From NCBI RefSeq assembly GCF_024198175.1, contig NZ_JAJVKV010000005.1, positions 868,001-932,000 on the forward strand: DNA of 64,000 nucleotides, read 5' to 3'. Below are positions 53,822-63,376 of this stretch, in pieces. This stretch comes from Pyxidicoccus xibeiensis (GTDB taxonomy: Bacteria; Myxococcota; Myxococcia; Myxococcales; Myxococcaceae). A program made the position numbers and the translations under genes. Position 1 is the stretch's first letter. Each line of letters opens with the position of its first letter. The notes beneath the pieces are model-generated. The model ran no database searches. It was not told the origin of the DNA and saw only the letters and a list, made by a program, of their open reading frames with translations.

Positions 53822-54769
53822 TCAGGGCTGCGGGCAGTAGGCATAGAGGGTCCTGAGTGTTCCCTGCCAGCACTGGACAATGACGTGCCCGTTGTTGTTT
53901 CCGCTGGCGCCCCAGGCCTGGCCACCCGCCAGTGCTGGCACCAAACCAGCGCAGGCGACATGCTTCGAGGCACACGGCGGGCCGCCACTGATATCGCCCT
54001 TGGGGCCCTGAGGACCGGTTGCACCTGTTAATCCCCTCGGCCCCGTTGCGCCAGTGGCTCCCGTTGCGCCAGTGGCCCCCGTGAGGCCCTGAATGCCCTG
54101 GGGACCGACAGGTCCGCGTTCACCCTGCAGCCCCTGCGGCCCAGTGTCACCCTTGGGGCCCTGGGGACCGACAGGTCCGCGTTCACCTTGCATCCCCTGA
54201 GGCCCCACCGGGCCGGGCTCCCCCTGGGGGCCGACAGCGCCCGTGTCACCCTTCAGGCCCTGCGGGCCCGTCTGCCCCGTTTCACCCTGCAGCCCCGCCG
54301 GGCCTGTGTCTCCCTTGAGCCCCTGCGGGCCTTGCGCTCCCGCGGGCCCCTGAGGTCCCGCAGGCCCTTGCGGCCCCCGAGGTCCCGCCGCGCCCAACGT
54401 GATTGCAAAAGAGTCGTTCTGCGAGAGGTCAGTGCCCATCGACACTGACAGCAGGTAGGAACCGGGAGTGCGCAGAAACGCCGGGGGCGCCGAGGCGATG
54501 ATCAACGTGCTGTCGCTCTGCTCTGCGGGGAGTTGGACGTCCGCGAGCTTCACCGTGGGAGCTGTGCCGTTGAAGTTACGACCGTAGATGAACAACTCCC
54601 CACTCGTGTAATCCACGTCGACGTTCGTGACGATGAGCTGGGATGTCTCGGCGTATGAAATTGATGAGATCAGGCAGGCAATGACAATCATGAGCGTGCC
54701 CTGCTTGATCTGATTTGGCTTGGAACGGCAATGCTCCGCCGCTTGCCGCTTCCAGGTATTTTCTTGCAT
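53822..54769 (-). CDS. Collagen-like secreted protein with IPT/TIG-type domain
   Basis: ATG 54769 has GGAG 6 bases upstream; 315 residues. Leader residues MIVIACLISSISYAE end the signal region. An IPT-like Ig domain follows (IVTNVDVDYTSGELFIYGRN, PTVKLADVQLP), then about 50 Gly-X-Y triplets (GPAGPQGPAGAQGPQG, GATGATGATGATGPRG). The C-terminal tail contains Cys residues, perhaps for trimer cross-links. Bacterial collagen-like proteins form surface or extracellular filaments. The N-terminal part is AT-richer than the rest, and the upstream region has IS30 scraps, so transfer is possible. Confidence 0.8.
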   Translation of the reverse strand: MQENTWKRQAAEHCRSKPNQIKQGTLMIVIACLISSISYAETSQLIVTNVDVDYTSGELFIYGRNFNGTAPTVKLADVQLPAEQSDSTLIIASAPPAFLRTPGSYLLSVSMGTDLSQNDSFAITLGAAGPRGPQGPAGPQGPAGAQGPQGLKGDTGPAGLQGETGQTGPQGLKGDTGAVGPQGEPGPVGPQGMQGERGPVGPQGPKGDTGPQGLQGERGPVGPQGIQGLTGATGATGATGATGPRGLTGATGPQGPKGDISGGPPCASKHVACAGLVPALAGGQAWGASGNNNGHVIVQCWQGTLRTLYAYCPQP

Positions 54770-55026
54770 TTCAATCTCCAAAATCCAGTTGTTCTGGAGT
54801 TGCAAGAGGTACCAGTGTTCAATTGAACAGCGCAAGATGAGGCATTGCAGACCCGGGGATGTGGCATTGATGCAGAGCAGGGTAGGGAATGAATTCTCAG
54901 GCGCAGAGAATTGAAGACTGGTTGCTGATGAAACGGGGTGTGTCCAATGAAAATTTCCGGGCGCGGGGAAATGCTCCTCGCAGCAGCGGTGGCGTCAAAG
55001 GACTCGAAACGGCGAACGGAGGCTTC
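54770..55026. other. AT-rich intergenic stretch upstream of the collagen-like gene
   Basis: The stretch is visibly AT-richer than the surroundings. It probably holds the promoter of the collagen-like gene. I see no gene in it that I can support. Confidence 0.4.
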
Positions 55027-55190
55027 GTCCCTCCAACACGTCGACGCCCTCGCCTAGTACTCACGTCCGAGGGGCGGCAGGAGATTTTGCGAGGACTCGC
55101 CAGCGGTCTGTCGATGCGCACATCTCCAGGACGCAGCGGCGAGCTCCGTCGACCATCACCCGCGAAGTAGCTCGCAACGGCGGTGCCCTG
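55027..55190 (+). pseudogene. IS30-family transposase N-terminal remnant
   Basis: VPPTRRRPRLVLTSEGRQEI and LRGLASGLSMR match the helix-turn-helix start of IS30 transposases. After a frameshift near 55125, APSTITREVARNGG continues the homology. No DDE domain is present. It lies 125 bases before the giant gene at 55315 and marks the left edge of the mobile region. Confidence 0.6.
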
Positions 55191-55314
55191 GGTAGCGTGC
55201 CTCTCCAGCGGACAGCCGCGCTTGGCAACGTGCACTTCAAACTCAACTGTGCCCCCCATCCCTCCTATACTTTCGACGCAGCGTACGTCACCAAGAAGCG
55301 AGGTAGCGCGCATC

Positions 55315-58300
55315 GTGGATGGACAGAAACAGGATCCCGAGAACGTTCCTAGCCCCGTCGCGACTGGCGGCGGCGGCGAGCGATTCGAGCAGCGCTTGGG
55401 CGCGTTCGCGCTCGCGCTGCTCCTTACACGCTCTACGCCTCCAGTACTTGTCGACTCGGCAGTGACCGAGGTCCACTTTCAAACCAGACAGCTCAGATGG
55501 TGCACTGATGACGTACTTATCGTCGCGGAACTCCGACCGGGCGTGACACGGAAACTCGCCATTCAGGCGAAGCGCTCTTTCACGATCTCGGAGAGTGACG
55601 ACGAGTGCGTGCAGACCATTAGCGGGATGTGGGACGACTTCATCGCCGCAGAGCGGTTTGACCCGGCTCGGGACCGGTTGGCCATCGCGACCCTCCACGG
55701 TACAGCTACGCTGCTCAAGGACTTTGCGTCGCTCTTGGATTGCGCACGCGCCGCGACCAGTGGCGGCGACTTTCGCCGCCGCTTGGGCCTCCCGGGCTAC
55801 CTGTCGAAGAAGGCCAAGGCTCAGAATGAAGCGCTTCTGCATATCCTGCGCTGCCACATCGGAGACCAGTTAGACGCGGACCGCTACTGGGATTTCCTCC
55901 GAGTGCTGACGGTACTGAGCTTCGACCTCGGCACTCCGACCTCGCAGACAGACGCAATGGTACTGGCGCTTTTGGCGCACGTCGCAGCGCAGGGAAGCGA
56001 CCCCAGGGCTACGGCAAGCGCGACTTGGGCGAGGCTGCTCGATGTTGCCAGCGAAGGTAGACAGTCCGCAACGTCGTATCGTAGGGACAGCTTGCCCAAG
56101 GAACTTAGGGACAGTCACCAAGCCGTACCCACGTCGGACGAGCGAGCACGTCAGGACCTGATCGCCCATGGCCGCATGGTACGCACCAGCATTCGCACAC
56201 AGATCGCGCGTGGGTACACAATTGACCGTGCCGCTCTGTCTGACGCACTACTGCGCGCGCTGGAAGAGCCGCGCGTGGCGGTGGTGTCAGGGGCGGCCGG
56301 CTCGGGCAAATCCGCAGTCGCGAGGATGCTCCTCGACCGCGTCGAGGCTGCGCGCCCCGTGTTGGCGTTCCAAGCTGTGGAGTTCGCGACGGCGCACATC
56401 AATGAAACCCTGAGTAAGACTCGGACGGCGCTCAACGCGATGTCGCTAATGAGTCTTCTGGCGGCACATGATCGAACCACCATTCTGATAGACGGCGTAG
56501 AGCGCTTGCTCGAGCACTCGGTTCGGGACGCGCTCACCCACCTGTTGCAATTGGTGAAGGAGACCCCTTCGCTGCGGCTGGTGATGACCTGCCGGGACTA
56601 CTCGGTGGATACGGTCAGGAGTGCGCTGCTGGAGCCAATCGGGTTGACGCACACGGTGGTGGAAGTAGAGCCCCTCTCCGACGAGGAACTCGACGCGGTA
56701 GCGCATCAGGTCACCGCGCTCGCGCCGCCGCTGAATGACTCGCGTATGCGTGCGTTCCTTCGCACGCCGTACCTCTTGGATATGGCGTCGCGGCTTGAGT
56801 GGGGGAGCACGTCGCTACCTGAGAGCGTGCGTACGTTCCGAGAACGCTGCTGGCGTGAACTGGTTCGCGACGAAGCGCACCGTGCCAATGGGATGCCCGA
56901 CCGCCGCGAGGAGATGTTCATTTCCATCGCTCGGCTGCGCGCCACAGAGTTGAAGCCGTACGTTCGGCCAGAGATTCAGGACCCACAGGTCATCAGCGCC
57001 CTTCTTGAAGCATCGCTGCTCGATCAGTCGCCCGAGTCCGACAAGCTCTATGCACCGGCGCACGACGTGCTGGAGGACTGGGCCCTCCTTCAGTGGCTAG
57101 ACGACGTCGCGTCGGCCGCAGAAGACCTGCCTGTGGCCCTCGCGGCAGCAGTCGGCGGTCTCCCCGCGATGCGGCGGGGGCTCAGGCGCTGGCTCGCCGA
57201 ACGCTTAGACGTGGACCCGGTCGGCGGTCGAGACCTCGTGCTCGAGGTGAGTAGGCGCACGGATGTGCCGCAGCATTTCCGGGACGACTGCATCGTCGCA
57301 GTTCTACTCTCTGGCGTCGCCACAGCGTTCATCGAGGGATGCCGTCAGCGCGTGGTTTCTGGTGACGCGGCGCTTTTGCGGCAGGTAATTCACCTGCTGC
57401 GTGTAGCTTGCAAGACCGTCCCGTCGTGGCTTCCACGCGGAGGGCTACCCTCGGCGCTGCTCGTTCCGACTGGTCCCGCGTGGCCGCTCGTGCTGGAGCT
57501 TGTCGCGCAGCACATGCCCACAGAGTTAAGCGAGGACGCCCTTCTCGCTCTCGGGCTCGCTGAGGACTGGGCACGGCAACTACGGCAGCTAGCGATCGGT
57601 TCGCCGGTTCCGGATGGTGCCGATGCGACCGGCCAGATCGTGTCGGCCTTGGTACCGCTGTTCGGTTTCTCCTGGAAAGACGACGCGCGCGAACGGGCGC
57701 TGAAGGTTCTTCTCGCTATCCCCACGCATGCGCCGGCATTTGACAATTTGGTTCGGCGGGCATTGGCTGGCGACCGCGATGATCGCACGGCACAGGAGTT
57801 CGGCGATCTGGCGCTGTCCACTCTGTCGAGCGTCCACGTCGGCCGGGACTATCCGGACTTCGTGATCACGCTGCTCCGAGCGCGCTTGATGCTGACCGAC
57901 GCCGATCGTAAGCAGTATGGCTACAGCCAGTTCGCACTTGGCGTGGATGAGTGCTTCGGCATGCACGAGCACGACCGGAATGAGTTCTTCCCGGCAAGCG
58001 CGCTTCAGGGCCCCTTCGGGGCTTTGTTCACGCATCACCCGAGGAAGGCGCTCGACTTCCTGCTCGAACTCTCGAATCACGCGGCCGAGTGGTATGGCGA
58101 GCGCAAGTGGCCGGGACATAACTTAGAGGAGGCGGAGCGCATCACTATAGACGTCCCGGGATATGGGCAGGTCGAGCAGTGGTTCCTTGGGCGGTTGTAC
58201 GCGCTGTATCGCGGGATGACTGTCGGGCCGTACCCGCTGCAGTCGGCGCTTATGGCGCTGGAGGAATGGCTCCTGACAATTGCCACGTTCGAAAACGTGG

Positions 58301-60519
58301 ACCTCGAGTCGTGGCTTCTACACATCCTCACTAGGGGTAACAGCGCACTCACGACGGCCGTGGTTGCGAGTGTGTGCGTGGCGCATCCGATGCGAGCGGG
58401 GAGGGCGGCCTTGGCTCTCTTGTCGAATCGAGACCTCTTCGAGTACGACCGGTCGCGCATGGCCGCCGAGGGGGCGAACTCGATCGAGTTCCTCGCCGGC
58501 CTCAATCCGGAGCACACGATCTACGAAGCCGAGCGCCGGGCAGCTAATATGCGCCCTCATCGATGCGAGGATCTTGAGGCCCTCGCGCTCAGATTGCAGC
58601 TCACGAAGTGGCGTGAAGACGTGTGGGCGATCATCGATAGGCACCGCGCCAAACTGGCCGACCAATCCCCCGAAGAGGCGAAGCTGTGGCGGCTGGCACT
58701 CCACCGCATGGATATGCGCGGCTTCCGGACTGTAAAGACACCCAATGCAACTGGCGGTGCCAAGGCCAATGAGCCAGCAGAGATTGTAGATCCGTCGGCC
58801 CAAGAGGATACGGGCGAACCTGCGTCAGCCCGCGAGGGCACCGACGCGCGCGTGTCCTTCTCTGAGAATCCTGTTGGGCCCGAAGCATCGGAGTCGACCG
58901 AGCGTGCTAAGGAGCAGCGCGTCTTCCTTGTGCCGGGAGAACTCGAGTCAGATCTCGAAGAGGTCGTTCAGGGAAGCCTGAAGCGACTGACAGGGGGCAA
59001 CCGCCATGTCAAACTCAGGATGGCCGCGAAGAAGGCATGGGAGAACCGGCGTGGCTCAAAGGCTGCCGAGTGGCGCCCTCTCCTGGCCGAAGCGCGGGCT
59101 ATCGCTGAGGACAATGAGGACATTGGCGCCTATGCGCGAGGCGCTCCCAGTATCGTTGCAGCCGCTTGTATACGCGACCGACTCGATGAGCTCGAGCCGG
59201 ACGAGCGCGCTTGGTGCATTGCGCAAGTAACGCAGGAGCTGTCCAGAGCAACCAACGAACGCGATGAGATTCCGTCCCGGTTGCGCCTGTCCGACGCCGT
59301 CCGGGTTTCCGCAGCCGTCGTGCCCCTCTTGGTAGCTAAGGTGCCGACGCAGCTCCCTATCAATGCGACAGACCTTCTAGTGCAGGTGCTGACGGATCCC
59401 GCGCGCGAGGTGCTCGATCATGCGTATATGGGTGCAAGCGTGTTCCTTGGCCCCGAGCACATAGACCTCGCTTGGCGGTGCGCTGCGGCAGCCGCTCGCG
59501 AAGCAACTGTGCTGGAGGAGGTGGCAGCGGTAGCTCGGGAACACCATAGGTTGTTCAAGCCTGCGCCCGAGGTCGACGGGAGGCTGTTGGTCGCGGCGGC
59601 GGTTAGGCGCGCTGTCACTGGCAGTGTTGCAGAGGCGAAGACCGCTCTATTGACGCTACGCTTCGACACATGGCAGGGCCGGGCGGCGGCTATCCGAATG
59701 TGGGCTGTGATACTCGCCCGTTCAGAATCCGAGGAGGCACGGGCATTCGTGGCTAGGGCGGCAGCGTGGCTCGCTGAAACGTGGAGTGATGATCGTAGTG
59801 CTCTTAGGAGACGGAACCGGGACTTCCACGTCGAGCGCGATCTGTCTCGCTTGATCGCAAGGTTCGCGCTGAAATTGACCGATGATGCGACAGTTGTCGT
59901 CTGCTCACCACTGATTGCCCTGGCGGCGGCCGAGGGCCGTGAGGTCGCCACCTTCCTGGAGCACCTGATCTATGCGGCGGACGGAGGTGCTGGCGACAGC
60001 TTCTGGGCAGTGTGGCAGGCGATAGCGGACCGAGCAGCGTCCGCCAAGTGGGCGACTCGACTCGGGCGAGGTCGCCTACACGAGGAGCCGCTCATCAATC
60101 GCCTCTTCCTGCGTGTCGAGTGGACGGAGGGCACAAGCCATTGGGCACGTCTTGATAGCAACGCGCACCGCGTGCACGCTTTGGCGAATCGGCTGCCGGC
60201 TGCTGGCGTGGTCGCGGAGGCGTACCTGAGCTTCCTCTACGACATCGGACGCCAGGAGTTGCCAGGCGCGTTCAAGGTTGTGCACACGATGTTCAGGCGT
60301 GCGGAGAACACGAAGGCGATCTTCTCCGCTGGAGTGACGTATATCCTGGAGACGCTGCTCGGGCTCTTCGTGTACGGGCAGCCGCTTCGCTTGAAGCGGG
60401 ATGCAGCGCTTCGGGAGGCAGTCCTAGCGCTTCTCGATCTCATGGTGGTTGCCGGCTCCTCGGCCGCATACCGCATGCGCGACGACTTCGTAACTCCCCT
60501 TCGCGAAGGGAGCGCATAG
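55315..60519 (+). CDS. Giant Avs-like STAND NTPase with N-terminal nuclease-type domain, putative antiphage protein
   Basis: GTG 55315 has GAGGT upstream; the product has 1,734 residues. Residues 13-110 start SPVATGGGGERFEQRLGAFA and hold TDDVLIVAEL (Asp65/66) and KLAIQAKRSF (Gln84-x-Lys86), a PD-(D/E)XK-like nuclease pattern as in Cap4/DUF4297 domains. The P-loop is GAAGSGKS (326-333), Walker B is ILIDG (390-394), and LRLVMTCRDYSVDT is sensor-like. The last 1,100 residues are helical with no known domain that I recognise, and an acidic linker interrupts them near residue 1140. This order matches Avs-class STAND defence proteins, but the family is not certain. GC and codons differ from core genes. 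Confidence 0.7.
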   Translation: MDGQKQDPENVPSPVATGGGGERFEQRLGAFALALLLTRSTPPVLVDSAVTEVHFQTRQLRWCTDDVLIVAELRPGVTRKLAIQAKRSFTISESDDECVQTISGMWDDFIAAERFDPARDRLAIATLHGTATLLKDFASLLDCARAATSGGDFRRRLGLPGYLSKKAKAQNEALLHILRCHIGDQLDADRYWDFLRVLTVLSFDLGTPTSQTDAMVLALLAHVAAQGSDPRATASATWARLLDVASEGRQSATSYRRDSLPKELRDSHQAVPTSDERARQDLIAHGRMVRTSIRTQIARGYTIDRAALSDALLRALEEPRVAVVSGAAGSGKSAVARMLLDRVEAARPVLAFQAVEFATAHINETLSKTRTALNAMSLMSLLAAHDRTTILIDGVERLLEHSVRDALTHLLQLVKETPSLRLVMTCRDYSVDTVRSALLEPIGLTHTVVEVEPLSDEELDAVAHQVTALAPPLNDSRMRAFLRTPYLLDMASRLEWGSTSLPESVRTFRERCWRELVRDEAHRANGMPDRREEMFISIARLRATELKPYVRPEIQDPQVISALLEASLLDQSPESDKLYAPAHDVLEDWALLQWLDDVASAAEDLPVALAAAVGGLPAMRRGLRRWLAERLDVDPVGGRDLVLEVSRRTDVPQHFRDDCIVAVLLSGVATAFIEGCRQRVVSGDAALLRQVIHLLRVACKTVPSWLPRGGLPSALLVPTGPAWPLVLELVAQHMPTELSEDALLALGLAEDWARQLRQLAIGSPVPDGADATGQIVSALVPLFGFSWKDDARERALKVLLAIPTHAPAFDNLVRRALAGDRDDRTAQEFGDLALSTLSSVHVGRDYPDFVITLLRARLMLTDADRKQYGYSQFALGVDECFGMHEHDRNEFFPASALQGPFGALFTHHPRKALDFLLELSNHAAEWYGERKWPGHNLEEAERITIDVPGYGQVEQWFLGRLYALYRGMTVGPYPLQSALMALEEWLLTIATFENVDLESWLLHILTRGNSALTTAVVASVCVAHPMRAGRAALALLSNRDLFEYDRSRMAAEGANSIEFLAGLNPEHTIYEAERRAANMRPHRCEDLEALALRLQLTKWREDVWAIIDRHRAKLADQSPEEAKLWRLALHRMDMRGFRTVKTPNATGGAKANEPAEIVDPSAQEDTGEPASAREGTDARVSFSENPVGPEASESTERAKEQRVFLVPGELESDLEEVVQGSLKRLTGGNRHVKLRMAAKKAWENRRGSKAAEWRPLLAEARAIAEDNEDIGAYARGAPSIVAAACIRDRLDELEPDERAWCIAQVTQELSRATNERDEIPSRLRLSDAVRVSAAVVPLLVAKVPTQLPINATDLLVQVLTDPAREVLDHAYMGASVFLGPEHIDLAWRCAAAAAREATVLEEVAAVAREHHRLFKPAPEVDGRLLVAAAVRRAVTGSVAEAKTALLTLRFDTWQGRAAAIRMWAVILARSESEEARAFVARAAAWLAETWSDDRSALRRRNRDFHVERDLSRLIARFALKLTDDATVVVCSPLIALAAAEGREVATFLEHLIYAADGGAGDSFWAVWQAIADRAASAKWATRLGRGRLHEEPLINRLFLRVEWTEGTSHWARLDSNAHRVHALANRLPAAGVVAEAYLSFLYDIGRQELPGAFKVVHTMFRRAENTKAIFSAGVTYILETLLGLFVYGQPLRLKRDAALREAVLALLDLMVVAGSSAAYRMRDDFVTPLREGSA

Positions 60520-60538
60520 CGGGAGGCGCCCCTTAGTA

Positions 60539-61010
60539 CTACAGTTGGACTTTGAGCCGAGGATTGCCGCGGCGGTAGTGGCACCGCTTGGCGATGGCTT
60601 GGTGCCGTCGCCTCCAGCGGCTCCACCGCAGCATGAAGTCCACCGTCGAGTGCATCCTCCAGACGAGCGCCAACAGCAGACGTCTTATCTCCTGGACGGA
60701 GAAGCGGACGAGGAGAGCAGGCCCTGCCGCCTTCGAAACGCGGCCATCCGGTTTCTGCGGTGCGGCGGGCCCAGCCCTTTTGGGGGAGGTGCTTGCTCCT
60801 CGGCATTCGCCAGCGAGCGCGCGGCGGCCAGGTACACGTGGGCCACCAAGCATAGCGTCATGTGGCGGTACCAGCCGGTGTAGCTGCGGACTTCGTAGTC
60901 CGACCGGCCAGCGACTGCCAGCCGCCTTCACCATTGCCTCCAGCGAGGTATTCGCGGGCGCGTGCACCAGGTAGTGCGCTGTTGGCGGTCATCGCGGAGC
61001 GCGGAAATCT
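60539..61010 (-). pseudogene. C-terminal remnant of an IS701-family transposase
   Basis: On the minus strand, VRFSVQEIRRLLLALVWRM and LRWSRWRRRHQAIAKRCHY match the C-terminus of IS701 transposases (conserved EIRRLL and WSxWRRxHQ). YLVHAPANTSLEAMVKAAG and a shifted WYRHMTLCL-type part lie upstream, with frameshifts between. The catalytic front is missing. It ends 20 bases after the giant gene stop and so defines the right side of that gene. Confidence 0.7.
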
Positions 61011-61100
61011 GGTCATCGAAAGCAGCTCGGCCCCGCCCTCCGACCGCGGAGGCGGAGCGGGAGAGCGAGGCCGGCTGGTCACTGCGGGGCACGGAGGAGT

Positions 61101-61862
61101 TCAGCCCTTCTTGGCCTTGCGCTCGGCGCGGGACTCCTCGGCCACGCGTCGGCGGTAGCTGTCGCCCTCAATGCTGATGATGCTGGCGTGGTGGATGACG
61201 CGGTCGATGAGCGCAATGGCGCACGCGGCGTTGGGGAAGATGGTGGTCCATTCCGAAAACGGGAGGTTTGTCGTCAGGACAATCGGCTTTTTCTCATACC
61301 TGCGCGACACCACCTGGAAGAGCAGGTCCGCGTTCCGGGCGTCGTAGGAGAGGTAGCCAATCTCGTCGATGACGAGCAGGCCCGCCTGGGTGCAGTAGTG
61401 CTTCAGTCGCCTGTCGAGGGCCCTGGCGGAGTCCTGGCTACCGAGGTCGAGCAGCAGCTGGGACGCGGTGGTGAAGAGGACGGAGTGGCCGGCCTGCACG
61501 GCGTTGTAAGCGATGTTCTGGGCAATCATCGTCTTGCCCAGGCCCTGGGGCGCGACGAGGACGACGTTGGCGGGGCGGGCCATGAAGTCGAGGGCCAGGG
61601 CGCTCTCGACGGCCGTCCTGTCAATTCGCTTGGGCCAGCCCCAATCGAAGTCAGCCATCGTCCTGAGCGCGCCGAGCTTGCTGCGCGACAGACGCCGCTC
61701 CACGCTGCGACGGGCTCGGTCCTTCGTCTCTTCCTCGGCAATGGCCTCTAGCAGCTCCGTCGGCCCCCACCTGCGCTTGGTGGCCATGGCAATGAGGTCA
61801 TCGAGTGCGTCGCTGGTGTGGCTCAGGCCAAGGGCGGTGAGACGTTCTTTCAGGGGCATCAT
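61101..61862 (-). CDS. istB: IstB-type ATP-binding helper protein of an IS21 element
   Basis: This 253-residue AAA+ protein shows Walker A VLVAPQGLGKTMIAQ, Walker B AGLLVIDEIGYLS and sensor VLTTNLPFSEW. The ending AEESRAERKAKKG is basic. IstB binds target DNA and activates IstA. The start overlaps the istA stop by 4 bases. It appears intact, so transposition may still be possible. Confidence 0.93.
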   Translation of the reverse strand: MMPLKERLTALGLSHTSDALDDLIAMATKRRWGPTELLEAIAEEETKDRARRSVERRLSRSKLGALRTMADFDWGWPKRIDRTAVESALALDFMARPANVVLVAPQGLGKTMIAQNIAYNAVQAGHSVLFTTASQLLLDLGSQDSARALDRRLKHYCTQAGLLVIDEIGYLSYDARNADLLFQVVSRRYEKKPIVLTTNLPFSEWTTIFPNAACAIALIDRVIHHASIISIEGDSYRRRVAEESRAERKAKKG

Positions 61863-63364
61863 GGTGCTTGCTCCGGGTCGCCCCCGAGGAGGGCGTCGTA
61901 GGCGTTGAGAGAATGCTGGGGGACGCGCTGCTCGCGCACGCGCGGGTCATCTGGCAGTACCAGGGGCAGCGGCGGAGGCGCCCCCTTCTGGCGGCGTCTC
62001 TGGTCGAGGACGTGAGCGACGGAGGCGGGCCCGAGTGCGCCGCGCTTGAGCGTCTCGGCCAGGGCGGCATCCAGTTCCGCGGCGCCGTAGCGCTCCGCCA
62101 GCGCCAGCAGCTTCACGGTGTGGTTGCCGAGGTTGTCACCGCGGTCGGCGAGCGCCTGGAGCATCTGGTCGGCGCGTGGGCAGCGGGCGCGCAGCAAGTC
62201 CCGGCCGCGCAGCTCGTGGGCATGGGCCTTCTTCTTCGCCAGCGCGGCCAGGTGCCGCGCGTCCTCGACGAGGGCGCCCTTGTCCCAACTGCGCACGTGC
62301 GAGGCGACCTGCTGGGCGCCGTCGAGCATGCGCACCGTGGTGGGGGAGGCCACCAGCGTGAGGGGACGGCGGACCAGGGCATCCGGAATCGAGTAGTCGT
62401 TGCCGTCGAAGCGCACGTAGGGCGTCTTGCCAGAGGAGGCGGGGCGCACCACGTCGGTGGGCAGTGGGTGGGCGGGCAGCGGCAGCAGGCGGGGGCGCTC
62501 CTCTTCCAGGGCCTGCGCCACCGTGCGGCCCGAGGCGTCGCCGGGCACCCGGCGCTGGTGGGCCACCTCGTCTACCCAACGCTTCAGCTGCCGGTTGAGG
62601 TCGTCCAGCCCGTGGAAGCTGCGCGCGGCGAAGAAGGAGTCGCGCAGGTAGCGGATGGTGCGCTCCACCTTGCCCTTCTCATTGCCGCGGTAGGGAGCGC
62701 AGGGCTTGGGCGCGAAGTGGTAATGCCCGGCGGCCTCCAGAATGCGCGGGTGGAAGCGAATGGCGTCTCCGGCCCGCTCCAGCACGACGGACTTCAGGTT
62801 GTCGTAGAGAAGGCTGCGAGGCACGCCGCCCAGCGCCTCGAAAGCCTGGACGTGGCCCTGGAGAAAGCACTCCATCGTCTGGCCCAGGAAGAAGCTGGCG
62901 TACATGGCGCGCGAGTGGCCCAGCACCAGCACGAAGCAGGAGAGCGTCCGGGTGGCCCGCCCTACCTGCACCTTGCCGAAGCTGCCCCAGTCCACCTGCG
63001 CCTCTTCTCCGGGCAGCGTGCAGCGGCGCAGGAAGGCCTCGGCGTGGGGACCCGGGCGCACCCGCCGCACGTAGCGCTTCACCTGCTCGTAGCCACCCGG
63101 GTAGCCACGGGCCTTCACCATGTGAAACAGGCGCGTGGCCCTCAGGCGCGGGTGGGCCTTGAGGGTGGCGTCGATGAAGTCCGTGTAGGGGCCCAACACG
63201 GTGGGTTTCACCGTGCTCCTGTCGGCAGGGGCCACCTGCGCGTCCTCGAGGGCGGCCTCCACGGTGTCGTGGTGAAGGCCCAACTGCGTGGCGATGGTGC
63301 CCACCGGCCAGTGCTCCGCGTAGTGCAGTCGGCGAATGCGGGCGCGTACCTCGGGGTCAATCAT
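61859..63364 (-). CDS. istA: IstA-type transposase of an IS21 element
   Basis: The 501-residue DDE transposase has an N-terminal helix-turn-helix (GTIATQLGLHHDTVEAAL) and the catalytic core: EEAQVDWGSFGKVQVG (first Asp), LLYDNLKSVV (second Asp) and NEKGKVERTIRYLRDSFF (Glu). A C-terminal basic region (VAHVLDQRRRQKGA) contacts IstB. Length is usual for the family. It reads as intact. Confidence 0.93.
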   Translation of the reverse strand: MIDPEVRARIRRLHYAEHWPVGTIATQLGLHHDTVEAALEDAQVAPADRSTVKPTVLGPYTDFIDATLKAHPRLRATRLFHMVKARGYPGGYEQVKRYVRRVRPGPHAEAFLRRCTLPGEEAQVDWGSFGKVQVGRATRTLSCFVLVLGHSRAMYASFFLGQTMECFLQGHVQAFEALGGVPRSLLYDNLKSVVLERAGDAIRFHPRILEAAGHYHFAPKPCAPYRGNEKGKVERTIRYLRDSFFAARSFHGLDDLNRQLKRWVDEVAHQRRVPGDASGRTVAQALEEERPRLLPLPAHPLPTDVVRPASSGKTPYVRFDGNDYSIPDALVRRPLTLVASPTTVRMLDGAQQVASHVRSWDKGALVEDARHLAALAKKKAHAHELRGRDLLRARCPRADQMLQALADRGDNLGNHTVKLLALAERYGAAELDAALAETLKRGALGPASVAHVLDQRRRQKGAPPPLPLVLPDDPRVREQRVPQHSLNAYDALLGGDPEQAP

Positions 63365-63376
63365 CCGCGCGCCTCC

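Noticed and set aside
54030..54370. CRISPR-like tandem repeats
   Set aside because: The repeats are Gly-X-Y codons of the collagen-like gene; there are no spacers.
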